Positions 8,725 through 16,252 of a DNA stretch of 64,000 nucleotides are shown here, piece after piece; positions within the stretch are counted from its first letter, which is position 1; each line of letters begins with the position of its first letter. The DNA comes from Roseomonas sp. AR75. Lineage in GTDB: Bacteria; Pseudomonadota; Alphaproteobacteria; Acetobacterales; Acetobacteraceae. Below the pieces are notes generated by a model. That model saw nothing but the letters and a program-made list of their open reading frames with translations, did no database searches and was not told the DNA's origin. The DNA lies in NCBI RefSeq assembly GCF_005222815.1, contig NZ_STGB01000001.1, positions 744,001-808,000 on the forward strand, written 5' to 3'. The translations under genes were made by a program, and so were the position numbers.

Positions 8725-9441
8725 ATGAATCCGCTGCTGCCCTATGACCTCGGAAGCTTCCTCGACACCGTCCTCAGCCTCGGCCTTGCCCTGGTCCTCG
8801 GCGCGCTGATCGGGGCGGAGCGGCAGTATCGCGAGCGCATCGCCAATCTCCGCACCAATGTCCTGGTCGCCCTCGGCTCGGCGCAGTTCGTGGACATGGG
8901 CGTGCAGCTCGGCGGCGCGGAGCAGGGGATGCGGGTGGTGGCGAATGTCGTCACCGGCGTGGGCTTCCTCGGCGCCGGCCTGATCATGAAGGAAGGTGCG
9001 AACATCCGCGGGTTGAACACCGCGGCGACGGTGTGGTGCTCGGCCGCGGTCGGCGCCTGCGCCGGCGCCAACCTGCCGGTGCAGGCGGTGTCGCTGACGA
9101 TCTTCGTCCTGCTCTGCAATACCGCGCTGCGGCCGGTGGTGAACGCGATCAACCGCATCCCCGTGCGCGAGCAGGCGATCGAGGCGAATTACGACGTCTT
9201 CGTCACCGTCCCGAACACCGCGCTGGGCGCGGCACGGGAGGCGGTGCTGCAGGCGCTGGCGGAGGCGGACTATCCCGTCAGCAACCTCGACCTGGCGCCG
9301 CGCGGCGCGGAGGAGACGGCGGTGATCGCCAATCTCATCAGCATTTCCGTCAAGGCGGCGGAGCTGGACGCGGTCGTGGCACGCCTGCGCCGCCTGCCCG
9401 GTGCGAAGGATGCCGGCTGGGAACGCAGCAACGCGCATTGA
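8725..9441 (+). CDS. MgtC/SapB family membrane protein
   Basis: Residues about 10-145 contain four to five hydrophobic helices with the MgtC hallmarks LGLALVLGALIGAERQYRERIANLRTNVLVALGSA and GVGFLGAGLIMKEG, then the helix pair around RGLNTAATVWCSAAVGACAG. A soluble ACT-like C-terminal domain (YDVFVTVPNTALGAAREAVLQ onward) follows, as in MgtC proper. MgtC proteins modulate F-type ATP synthase or Mg homeostasis and help growth in low Mg. The sequence directly upstream shows no Mg riboswitch or attenuation leader that I can recognise; the gap from the preceding gene is only 44 nt. Confidence 0.88.
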   Translation: MNPLLPYDLGSFLDTVLSLGLALVLGALIGAERQYRERIANLRTNVLVALGSAQFVDMGVQLGGAEQGMRVVANVVTGVGFLGAGLIMKEGANIRGLNTAATVWCSAAVGACAGANLPVQAVSLTIFVLLCNTALRPVVNAINRIPVREQAIEANYDVFVTVPNTALGAAREAVLQALAEADYPVSNLDLAPRGAEETAVIANLISISVKAAELDAVVARLRRLPGAKDAGWERSNAH

Positions 9442-9531
9442 TCGCGCGCGTGAATGGCGCCCATCCGCCGGAGGGATTCGCAAGCACCGCCGAAGCGGCC
9501 ACATCCTGCGGCGAACCCAGGAGCCATGCCG

Positions 9532-10473
9532 ATGTCCGCCACCGACCCGACCGACCCGCTGCCCCCGGGCATCGAGACCGTGCTGCTGCCGCGCACCCAC
9601 GACATCGGCGGCTTCGAGGTGCGGCGCGCCCTGCCGGCGACGCAGCGCCAGATGATCGGCCCCTTCATCTTCTTCGACGAGATGGGCCCCGGCGAATTCC
9701 TCACCGGCAAGGGCGTGGATGTCCGCCCGCATCCGCATATCGGCCTGTCCACCGTCACCTACCTCTTCGAGGGCGAGATCTTCCACCGTGACAGCCTGGG
9801 CAGCGCGCAGCCGATCGCGCCGGGCGATGTGAACTGGATGACCGCGGGCAGCGGCATCGCCCATTCCGAGCGCACCGCGGCGGCCCGCCGCGTGGCCCCG
9901 CACCGCCTGGCCGGCATCCAGTCCTGGGTCGCGCTGCCGAAGGACCAGGAGGAGCGCGCGCCGGATTTCGTGCACCACCCCAGTGCCACGCTGCCGGTGA
10001 TCGAGGACCGGGGCGTATTGCTGCGGCTGATCGCCGGCGAAGGGTGGGGCAGCCGTGCGCCGGTCGCCGTCGCCTCGGAGCTGTTCTACGCCGATGCGCA
10101 ACTCGCCCCCGGCGCCGCGCTGCCGCTGCCCGAGCATGAGGAACGCGGCGCCTGGATCATGCAGGGCGAGGTGGAGGTCGGCGGCGTGCGCTTCGGCCCC
10201 GGCCGCATGCTGGTGTTCCGCGCCGGCGACCGTCTGGCGCTGAAGGCCGGGGCGGAAGGCGCGCGGCTGCTGCTGCTCGGCGGCGCCACGATGGATGGTC
10301 CGCGCTACCTGTTCTGGAACTTCGTCAGCTCCTCCCGCGAGCGCATCGAGGCGGCCAAGCAGGCCTGGGCTCGCGATCGGATGGGCCTCGTGGTGCCGGG
10401 CGACGAGCAGGAGTGGATTCCGCTGCCTGAAAGGCGCGCGGTGCGTGCAGGCGAAGGTGCGCCGACCAGCTGA
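9532..10473 (+). CDS. Pirin family protein
   Basis: Two cupin domains are present. The N-terminal pirin signature includes GPFIFFDEMGP, the metal ligands in RPHPHIGLSTVTYLFEGEIFHRDS, and MTAGSGIAHSER. The C-terminal cupin includes ADAQLAPGAALPLPEHEERGAW and the Pirin_C end DGPRYLFWNFVSSSRERIEAAKQAW. Pirins are Fe/Mn-binding cupins; several bacterial ones have quercetinase activity or modulate metabolism. AGGAG at 9519-9523 is 8 nt before ATG 9532 but only 2 nt before ATG 9526, so the later start is preferred. It stands alone between mgtC-like and repeat-protein genes, with no sign of co-transcription. Confidence 0.88.
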   Translation: MSATDPTDPLPPGIETVLLPRTHDIGGFEVRRALPATQRQMIGPFIFFDEMGPGEFLTGKGVDVRPHPHIGLSTVTYLFEGEIFHRDSLGSAQPIAPGDVNWMTAGSGIAHSERTAAARRVAPHRLAGIQSWVALPKDQEERAPDFVHHPSATLPVIEDRGVLLRLIAGEGWGSRAPVAVASELFYADAQLAPGAALPLPEHEERGAWIMQGEVEVGGVRFGPGRMLVFRAGDRLALKAGAEGARLLLLGGATMDGPRYLFWNFVSSSRERIEAAKQAWARDRMGLVVPGDEQEWIPLPERRAVRAGEGAPTS

Positions 10474-10503
10474 CGGACGGGATTCGCCCGCGCGCCATCA
10501 CGC

Positions 10504-12573
10504 ATGGGTGAGAGGTGGTCGCCAACGGCTCGCGGCATCGGTCATCTTTCGTATGCTCCGCAACGGAACCGGGTGCAGGGAGCCATTTCGCTGACGGAAA
10601 TCACCGGATTGCCGCCGCGGGCACCAGCGGCGGCGTCAACGAAGGAGGCGACCCGCCCGCCCGGCTTCTCGGTCGAGCGGCTGGGGGATGGCTGGCGCCT
10701 GCTGGCGAATTGCCCGCTTGGCGCGGACGTCGTCCACATCCTGCTGATCAATCCGACCGGCGGCGTCGCGCTGTTGGAAATCGAGCCCGCCTGGCACCCG
10801 GAGGCGTTGCGCCATTTCCGCGCCCGGCTGGACGAAGCCGGCTTCACCGACCGGTTTCCGGGCCACCTTCCCGTCATTCACCGTCGCCTGCGGGCGGTGG
10901 ACGTGCCGGCGCTGGAGCACATCCTCGCCGAGGCCTTCGTCTGGCAGGACCCGCTCTCGCTGGAGGGGGAGGGGTCCTGGGCGGACGAGGTCGAACGTAT
11001 CCTGACGCCGCCCGCGCCGCCGGTGGCGGAGCCGGCGCTTTCCGTCCCGGCGTCCTCCGGTGCCGCGGCGCCCGCGCGGAGCGGTGGCCGGCGCGCGGGC
11101 GCGGCCGCGCTGGTGGCGGGCTGCGTGGCCGCGGGCGCCGCAGCGCTGTTGCTGCTGCCGCGCGGCACGTCCATGCCTGCCGGAAGCGCGCCGCCAGCGG
11201 AGCGACGGATCGAGGCTGCCCTGGGTGGCGCCACCGCCGAGCGGATGCCGGCCGTGGCCGCGATCGACTCGCCCCCGGCCGCCGCGTCAGCGGCGCCGAT
11301 GTCACCGATGGGCGCGCCGAACCAGGCCGGGGCTGATGCATTGCCGCCGCCAGCCGTGACGGAGCCGTCCGAGCCGGTGCCGTTGCCGGCGCCGCCAGTG
11401 ATCGTTGCGGCGCCTGTCGCCCCGCTTCCCGAAGCGGAGGCGATGCCGGGCACGCAGCCGCCGGCCGCGCCGGTCGTCGTCGCGGAGCGCGTCGAACCGC
11501 TGCCGGAGCCCGAGGCGGTGCAGGGCGAGCCGTTCTGGACGGCCCCGCCGGTCGTGGTCGCGGAGCGCGCCGAACCGCTGCCCGAGCCCGAGGCCGTGCA
11601 GGGCGAGCCGTTCTGGACGGCCCCGCCGGTCGTGGTCGCGGAGCGCGCCGAACCGCTGCCCGAGCCCGAGGCCGTGCAGGGCGAGCCGTTCTGGGCGGCC
11701 CCGCCGGTCGTCGTCGCGGAGCGCGTCGAACCGCTGCCGGAGCCCGAGGCCGTGCAGGGCGAGCCGTTCTGGACGGCCCAGCCGGTCGTGGTCGCGGAGC
11801 GCGTCGAACCGCTGCCGGAGCCCGAGGCGGTGCAGGGCGAGCCGTTCTGGGCAGCGCCGCCGGTCGTTGTCGCGGAGCGCGTCGAACCGCTGCCGGAGCC
11901 CGAGGCGGTGCAGGGCGAGCCGTTCTGGGCAGCGCCGCCGGTCGTTGTCGCGGAGCGCGTCGAACCGCTGCCGGAGCCAGACCCGGTCCAGGGCGAGCCG
12001 TTCTGGGCAGCGCCGCCGGTCGTGGTCGCGGAGCGCGTCGAACCACTGCCGGAAGCCATGGCCCTCCGGGGCGCCCCCACCCGAAGCGAGCCGGCGATGG
12101 CGATCGCGGAGCAGAGTCCGTCACCTGCCCCGATCCCGGATCGATCGAGCGGTGCCGCGGCAGGCCTCATGCCCGCTCCACCCGCGGGGGGGAGAGGGTT
12201 GGGTGAGGGCGGCGCACCCGCCGCTGACGCTCGGGCCGGCACAGGCATCCCGGCATTCGCCCAGGCCGCGCCGCCCCCCGGGCCCCGCATGCCGCTCGAC
12301 CAGCGCGATTTCATGCTCCGCCGCGGCGAGGCGCTGCTGGCGATCGGCGACATATCCGGCGCGCGGCGCCTGCTGGAACGGGTCGCTGCCGACGGCAGCG
12401 CCGCCGCCGCCTTCGCCATGGCCGAGAGCTTCGATCCCCGCGCCCTGGCGCGGCTTGGCGTGATCGGCCTGGCGGCCGATCCTGCCGCCGCGCTGTCCTG
12501 GTACCGCCGAGCCCTCGCGCTCGGCGCGCCGGAGGCAGCGGACCGTATCGCCACCCTCGAGGCCCAGAGATGA
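10504..12573 (+). CDS. Membrane-anchored Pro-rich repeat protein with Sel1/TPR-like C-terminus
   Basis: Not assignable to a named family. Visible parts: an N-terminal globular region (about 60-150; LLANCPLGADVVHILLINPTGG onward), one transmembrane helix at about 200-220 (RRAGAAALVAGCVAAGAAA), seven complete and one partial 26-residue repeats at about 322-519 (consensus PVVVAERVEPLPEPEAVQGE then PFWTAP), and a helical C-terminus (about 600-689) resembling Sel1/TPR repeats (GEALLAIGDISGARRLLERV; ALSWYRRALALGAPEAADRI). The layout suggests a cytoplasmic head, envelope-spanning Pro-rich arm and distal binding module. Starts at 10504 or GTG 10573 are both possible. Its stop overlaps the next gene (ATGA), so the two act together. 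Confidence 0.75.
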   Translation: MGERWSPTARGIGHLSYAPQRNRVQGAISLTEITGLPPRAPAAASTKEATRPPGFSVERLGDGWRLLANCPLGADVVHILLINPTGGVALLEIEPAWHPEALRHFRARLDEAGFTDRFPGHLPVIHRRLRAVDVPALEHILAEAFVWQDPLSLEGEGSWADEVERILTPPAPPVAEPALSVPASSGAAAPARSGGRRAGAAALVAGCVAAGAAALLLLPRGTSMPAGSAPPAERRIEAALGGATAERMPAVAAIDSPPAAASAAPMSPMGAPNQAGADALPPPAVTEPSEPVPLPAPPVIVAAPVAPLPEAEAMPGTQPPAAPVVVAERVEPLPEPEAVQGEPFWTAPPVVVAERAEPLPEPEAVQGEPFWTAPPVVVAERAEPLPEPEAVQGEPFWAAPPVVVAERVEPLPEPEAVQGEPFWTAQPVVVAERVEPLPEPEAVQGEPFWAAPPVVVAERVEPLPEPEAVQGEPFWAAPPVVVAERVEPLPEPDPVQGEPFWAAPPVVVAERVEPLPEAMALRGAPTRSEPAMAIAEQSPSPAPIPDRSSGAAAGLMPAPPAGGRGLGEGGAPAADARAGTGIPAFAQAAPPPGPRMPLDQRDFMLRRGEALLAIGDISGARRLLERVAADGSAAAAFAMAESFDPRALARLGVIGLAADPAAALSWYRRALALGAPEAADRIATLEAQR
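11470..12060 (+). repeat. In-frame 78-bp tandem repeats (seven full plus partial eighth)
   Basis: The 78-nt unit encodes 26 residues, and near-identical copies are spaced exactly 78 nt apart (for example GGCCCCGCCGGTCGTGGTC near 11541 and again near 11619). Differences are mostly synonymous or conservative (ERV/ERA, FWTA/FWAA), which indicates recent expansion or gene conversion. Copy number is likely to vary between strains and to be fragile in short-read assemblies. Confidence 0.92.
12175..12220. repeat. REP-like hairpin element translated within a coding sequence
   Basis: The stretch beginning GCTCCACCCGCGGGGGGGAG and running into GAGGGTTGGGTGAGGG closely matches the intergenic copy at 42101-42146, with only a few mismatches. 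Here it is read in frame as PAPPAGGRGLGEGGAPA, in the linker between the 26-residue repeats and the C-terminal helical domain of the repeat protein. It preserves the frame, so it extended the linker without inactivating the gene. Confidence 0.8.
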
Positions 12574-13571
12574 CACGCCAGCCCCCGGGCGCCCTCGCGC
12601 GCCGCTCCCTGCTGCTTTCCGCGCTGGCCTCCGGCCTCGCCGCGCCGGCGCTGGCCCAGCCAGCCATGGCCCAGGCGCTCAGCCGCCGGACGGCGGAAGC
12701 CAATGCCGGCACGGTCGGCGTCATCGCCGGCGGCGTGGACGGCACCTATATCCGCATCGCCGCCGACCTCTCCGCCGTGCTCGACGACGGCAACGACCTC
12801 CGCGTGATCGCGATGCTGGGGAAGGGGTCGCTGCAGAACATTTCCGACATCGTCCTGCTGCGCGGGGTTGATGTCGGCATCGTGCAGTCGGACGCCCTGG
12901 CCTTCGCCCGCCGCCGCCGGCTGATCCCCGGCGCCGAGGGGCTGATCCAGTACATTGCCAAGCTCTATGACGAGGAGATCCACGTCCTCGCGCGGCCCGG
13001 CATAAACTCCGTGCAGGATCTCGCGGGGCAGGTGGTCAATGTCGACGTGGTCGGCAGCGGGACCGCGATGACCGCGTCGCTGGTCTTCGAGGCGCTGGGC
13101 ATCGAGGTGCGCACCGCCAACGACGTGCAGGACCTGGCGCTGACCAAGCTGCAGCGGGGCGAGATCGCGGCGATCGTGTTCGTCGCCGGCAAGCCCGCCC
13201 GGCTCTTCGCAGGGGTGCAGCCCGGCAGCGAGCTTCGCTTCCTTCCGCTGCCGGCGACGCCGGCGCTGATGGAGACCTATCTGCCGGCGACCCTCTCCGC
13301 CGCCGACTACCCCGCGCTGATCCCCCAGGGGGCGTCCGTCGAGACCATCGCGGTGGGGGCGGTGATGGCGGTCTATGCCTGGCAGCCCGGCAGCGAGCGG
13401 CACCGGAAGGTTGCCCGCTTCGTGGAGGCGCTGCACGCCAACTTCGAATCCTTCCTCCGCCCGCCGCGGCATCCGAAGTGGCGCGAGGTCAACCTGGCGG
13501 CCCAGGTCCCGGGCTGGGTACGGTTCGACCACACCGCCGGGCAGGGTCGCGGGCGCCGCCGCGACGGCTGA
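12570..13571 (+). CDS. TAXI family TRAP-type solute-binding protein
   Basis: The 333-residue protein starts with a Sec-type signal (RRSLLLSALASGLAAPALA). The mature part opens with NAGTVGVIAGGVDGTYIRIAADLSAVLDDG, the TAXI hallmark glycine-rich strand-helix. It continues with GKGSLQNISDIVLLRGVDVGIVQSDAL and GQVVNVDVVGSGTAMTASLVFEALGI, the two lobes of a periplasmic binding protein. TAXI proteins deliver ligands (often glutamate or related) to fused TRAP permeases. No TRAP membrane subunit is nearby; instead the ATG overlaps the stop of the repeat protein. It may supply a distant permease or act as a sensor component; both are inference. Confidence 0.85.
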   Translation: MTRQPPGALARRSLLLSALASGLAAPALAQPAMAQALSRRTAEANAGTVGVIAGGVDGTYIRIAADLSAVLDDGNDLRVIAMLGKGSLQNISDIVLLRGVDVGIVQSDALAFARRRRLIPGAEGLIQYIAKLYDEEIHVLARPGINSVQDLAGQVVNVDVVGSGTAMTASLVFEALGIEVRTANDVQDLALTKLQRGEIAAIVFVAGKPARLFAGVQPGSELRFLPLPATPALMETYLPATLSAADYPALIPQGASVETIAVGAVMAVYAWQPGSERHRKVARFVEALHANFESFLRPPRHPKWREVNLAAQVPGWVRFDHTAGQGRGRRRDG

Positions 13572-13631
13572 GACCAACCCAGGCGAAGCTTTGTTCTTGT
13601 ATTGTTCGGCGGTCCCGCGCGGCCGGGCTGA

Positions 13632-13695
13632 TTGTAGTAGCACTACAACAGACACGCCCGGTCGCGGTGGCCGTTGTAAATCCGATTTACAACGG
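13632..13695. promoter_or_regulatory. Two perfect palindromes between convergent genes
   Basis: TTGTAGT-AGC-ACTACAA occupies 13632-13648. CCGTTGTAAATC and GATTTACAACGG, separated by one base, occupy 13671-13695. Both are AT-rich compared with the surroundings and lie in the 129-nt gap where the TAXI gene and mazG converge. They could be a bidirectional terminator without a T-run, or operator-type protein-binding sites. Neither is followed by a clear U-tract on either strand. Confidence 0.6.
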
Positions 13696-13700
13696 CGCCG

Positions 13701-14501
13701 TCAGCCGCCCCGCTCCTGCGACTTCACCGCCTGCCAGGCGGCCTCCATCTCCGCGAGGTCGACATCCTGCGGCGCCTTGCCCACCACGGCGAGGCGCCGC
13801 TCCACGGCGCCGAAGCGGCGCTCGAACTTGGCATTGGCTGCCGCCAGGCAGGTCTCCGGATCCAGGTCGAGCTTCCGCGCCAGGTTGGCCAGGACGAACA
13901 GCAGGTCCCCGACCTCGTCGGCCTGCCGCGCCTTGTCGGCTGCCGGCAACTCGGCGCGAAGCTCCGCGGCTTCCTCCTCCAGCTTGTCGAGCACGGCCGC
14001 CGCGTCCGGCCAATCGAAGCCGACGCGGGCCGCGCGGCGAGTCAGCTTCAGGGCGCGGGTGAGGGCAGGGAGCCCGGCCGGGATGCCGGCCAGGGTGCCG
14101 GTTTCCGCCCGCCCCCGGCGCTCATGCGCCTTCTGCGCTTCCCAGGCGGCCGTCTGGGCCTGGGTGGAGCGCATCTCGGCCTCACCGAAGACATGAGGGT
14201 GGCGCCGGATCATCTTGCTGCTGATGGAATCCGCGACTGCGGCGAAGCCGAACCGCCCGGCCTCCGCCGCCATCTGGGCGTGATAGACCACCTGGAACAG
14301 CAGGTCGCCGAGCTCGTCCTGCAAGGCGTCGAAATCGGGCCCCCTGGCGATCGCGTCCGCGACCTCATAGGCCTCCTCGATCGTGTAGGGCGCGATGGTG
14401 GAAAAATCCTGCTCGCGGTCCCAGGGGCAACCGTCGGGCGCACGCAGCCGGGCCATGATGTCGAGCAGGCGCAAGGTGGCGGCGGCGGGATCATCGGGCA
14501 T
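13701..14501 (-). CDS. mazG: Nucleoside triphosphate pyrophosphohydrolase MazG
   Basis: Two tandem MazG domains are visible. The first has CPWDREQDFSTIAPYTIEEAYEVADAI and DELGDLLFQVVYHAQMA; the second has EEEAAELRAELPAADKA and DEVGDLLFVLANLAR. The EExxE and ExxD helices are the metal-binding site. MazG hydrolyses NTPs/dNTPs to monophosphates, cleaning the nucleotide pool and lowering (p)ppGpp. The ATG at 14501 (MPDDPAAATLRLLD) is chosen over an upstream in-frame codon that would add 22 Arg/Pro-rich unconserved residues. The 266-residue length is typical. It is separated by 175 nt from the upstream MBL gene, so a dedicated promoter is likely. Confidence 0.93.
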   Translation of the reverse strand: MPDDPAAATLRLLDIMARLRAPDGCPWDREQDFSTIAPYTIEEAYEVADAIARGPDFDALQDELGDLLFQVVYHAQMAAEAGRFGFAAVADSISSKMIRRHPHVFGEAEMRSTQAQTAAWEAQKAHERRGRAETGTLAGIPAGLPALTRALKLTRRAARVGFDWPDAAAVLDKLEEEAAELRAELPAADKARQADEVGDLLFVLANLARKLDLDPETCLAAANAKFERRFGAVERRLAVVGKAPQDVDLAEMEAAWQAVKSQERGG

Positions 14502-14573
14502 GAGCGGTCTCCGCAGGCGGGCAGGGCGCCGCAGGTCTGGCCCGACGCGCACGGCGCGGCAAGGCACGCGCAG

Positions 14574-14635
14574 CTTATCCCCACGCCGACTTGTCGCATA
14601 AGATATATTATGGAAAAACTAGACCTGGGGATAAG
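14574..14635. promoter_or_regulatory. DnaA-box-like inverted pair around an AT-rich core upstream of mazG
   Basis: CTTATCCCCA (14574-14583) and TGGGGATAAG (14626-14635) are a perfect 10-bp inverted pair. TTATCCCCA differs by one base from the DnaA box TTATCCACA. The 42 nt between them are unusually AT-rich and contain a nested palindrome CATAA-GATATA-TTATG (14597-14612). The core probably includes the mazG promoter -10 region on the - strand. Whether DnaA or another factor binds is unproven. Confidence 0.5.
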
Positions 14636-14676
14636 GCGGTGGAGATCCGCGGGCGGCGCCGCGCGCCGTCGCCGCG

Positions 14677-15474
14677 TCAGGCTTCGGGGATCTCCAGGAT
14701 CATGCCGTCATGGCCGGGCTCGATGCCCGGCGGCAGGTTCGCGCGCAGCCACGCCCAGTCGAGGTCGGTGCCCATATGCGTCAGCACCGTCCGGCGCGGC
14801 CGAAGCCAGGCGGCCCAGTCGCAGACCAGCGCCACATGGGCATGCACCGGGTGCGGCGACCGCTGGAAGCAGCCGACCACCCAGGTGTCGAGACCGGCCA
14901 GCGCCGAGAAGCTGTCCTCCGGAAACGCCGCCACATCGGTGCAATAGGCGAAGTTGCCGATCCGGAAGCCCAGCGTCTCCATGACCTTGTGGTCCTGGCG
15001 CAGCACCTTGGCTTCGATGCCGCCCATGCGGACGGTCTCGCCAGGTGCGACGGGCCGCGGCGCCAGCGACGGCCTGAAGAACCCCTGGGCCGGTGGCGGG
15101 TGGAAGGCGTAATCGAAGCGGCTCTTCAGTTCCGACAGCGTGCGGTAGCTGCCGAAGGCGTCCAGCGCCCCGCCCTTGATGCGGTTGACGATCCGAAGCT
15201 CGTCCAGGCCCATGACATGGTCCGCATGGGCGTGGGTGAAGACCACCGCGTCCAGCCTGCCGATCCCATTGGCCAGCATCTGCTGGCGCAGATCCGGCCC
15301 GGCATCGACAAGCAGCCGGTTGCCGAAGCCATTCTCCACCAGGATGGCGCTGCGGCTGCGGCGGTTGCGCGGCTCGTCGGGATCGCAGGCGCCCCAGTTG
15401 CCTCGCCCATCCGGGCCGCCCAGCAGCGGGACGCCGCCCGACCCGCCGCAGCCGAGAAGCGTGACGCGGATCAC
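14677..15474 (-). CDS. MBL-fold metallo-hydrolase (PhnP-like phosphodiesterase group)
   Basis: The metallo-beta-lactamase motif THAHADHVMGLDELR carries the HxHxDH zinc ligands, with further ligand positions at the DAGPDLRQQ strand, YCTDVAAFP and THMGTDLDW. The opening VTLLGCGGSGGVPLLGGPDGRGNWGACDP is typical of the PhnP/lipoate-cluster subgroup of single-domain hydrolases. Members act as cyclic phosphodiesterases or phosphoesterases. Here the gene sits directly downstream of tatD with an ATGA overlap, an arrangement conserved in alphaproteobacteria, which suggests a shared nucleic-acid or nucleotide housekeeping role. Precise substrate unknown. Confidence 0.87.
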   Translation of the reverse strand: MIRVTLLGCGGSGGVPLLGGPDGRGNWGACDPDEPRNRRSRSAILVENGFGNRLLVDAGPDLRQQMLANGIGRLDAVVFTHAHADHVMGLDELRIVNRIKGGALDAFGSYRTLSELKSRFDYAFHPPPAQGFFRPSLAPRPVAPGETVRMGGIEAKVLRQDHKVMETLGFRIGNFAYCTDVAAFPEDSFSALAGLDTWVVGCFQRSPHPVHAHVALVCDWAAWLRPRRTVLTHMGTDLDWAWLRANLPPGIEPGHDGMILEIPEA

Positions 15475-16250
15475 GCCCGTGCCGACCTCTGGAACAGACG
15501 GTGAAAATTGGCGGTCGTGAGTTCGGCGAGATCCTTCGGCGTCATTCCGCGCACCTCCGCCAGCCTGGCCGCGGTGTGCACGACATAGGCCGGTTCGCAG
15601 CGCTTCCCGCGCAGCGGAACGGGCGCCAGATAGGGGCTGTCCGTCTCCACCAGGATGCGGTCGGCCGGCATCTCCGCGGCGATCGCCCGGTTCTCCCCGG
15701 ATTTCGGGAAGGTCAGAATGCCGCTGAAGGAGACATGGCCGCCGAGCCGGATGCCGGCCCGCGCCAGCTCGGCGCCCGAGGAGAAGCAGTGCAGCAGGAA
15801 GGGAAACGCCCCCTTCCCCATCTCCTCCTCCAGGATGGCGGCCATGTCGGCATCGGCGTCGCGGGAATGGATCACCAGCGGCAGGCCCGACTTGCGGGCG
15901 GCGGCGATGTGGCGCCGGAAATTCTCCGCCTGCACCGGCCGAGGCGCCTTGTCGTAGAAGTAGTCCAGCCCGGACTCGCCGATGCCGATCACGCGCGGAT
16001 GATCCGCCTCGCGCAGGATCTCGTCCACCGTGGGCAGTTCGCGCTCGCCGGCATTGTGCGGGTGGATGCCGACGGTGGCGAAGACATCCGGATAGCTGTC
16101 CGCGATCTGCCGCACGGCTGCGGCCTGCTCACCCAGCCGGGTCCCGATGGTGACCATCAGGCCGACGCCGGCGGCCCGCGCGCGCGCGACCACCGCCTGC
16201 TGCTCCTCGCCCTGGAAATGGTCGAGGTGGCAATGGCTGTCCACCAGCAT
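15471..16250 (-). CDS. tatD: TatD family deoxyribonuclease / metal-dependent hydrolase
   Basis: The TIM-barrel metal site is complete: DSHCHLDHF (first His pair), GESGLDYF (bridging Glu), IHSRDAD, LHCFS and ETDSPYLAPVPLRG. TatD/YcfH-type proteins are 3'-5' DNA exonucleases acting in repair and DNA turnover. It starts at ATG 16250 (MLVDSHCHLD); the frame stays open further upstream only because it runs antisense-of-frame within metG. It is 3 nt from the metG stop and overlaps the MBL gene by 4 nt, so metG-tatD-MBL are one transcript. Length, 259 residues, is typical. Confidence 0.92.
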   Translation of the reverse strand: MLVDSHCHLDHFQGEEQQAVVARARAAGVGLMVTIGTRLGEQAAAVRQIADSYPDVFATVGIHPHNAGERELPTVDEILREADHPRVIGIGESGLDYFYDKAPRPVQAENFRRHIAAARKSGLPLVIHSRDADADMAAILEEEMGKGAFPFLLHCFSSGAELARAGIRLGGHVSFSGILTFPKSGENRAIAAEMPADRILVETDSPYLAPVPLRGKRCEPAYVVHTAARLAEVRGMTPKDLAELTTANFHRLFQRSARA

Positions 16251-16252
16251 GG

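Noticed and set aside
11470..12060. Possible CRISPR array
   Set aside because: Repeats are directly adjacent 78-bp units without unique spacers, remain in frame, and no cas genes are present.
10878..13655. 925-residue - strand frame opposite the repeat protein and TAXI gene
   Set aside because: Its Ser/Gly/Thr repeats are the antisense image of the 78-bp repeats; no start, signal or domain support.
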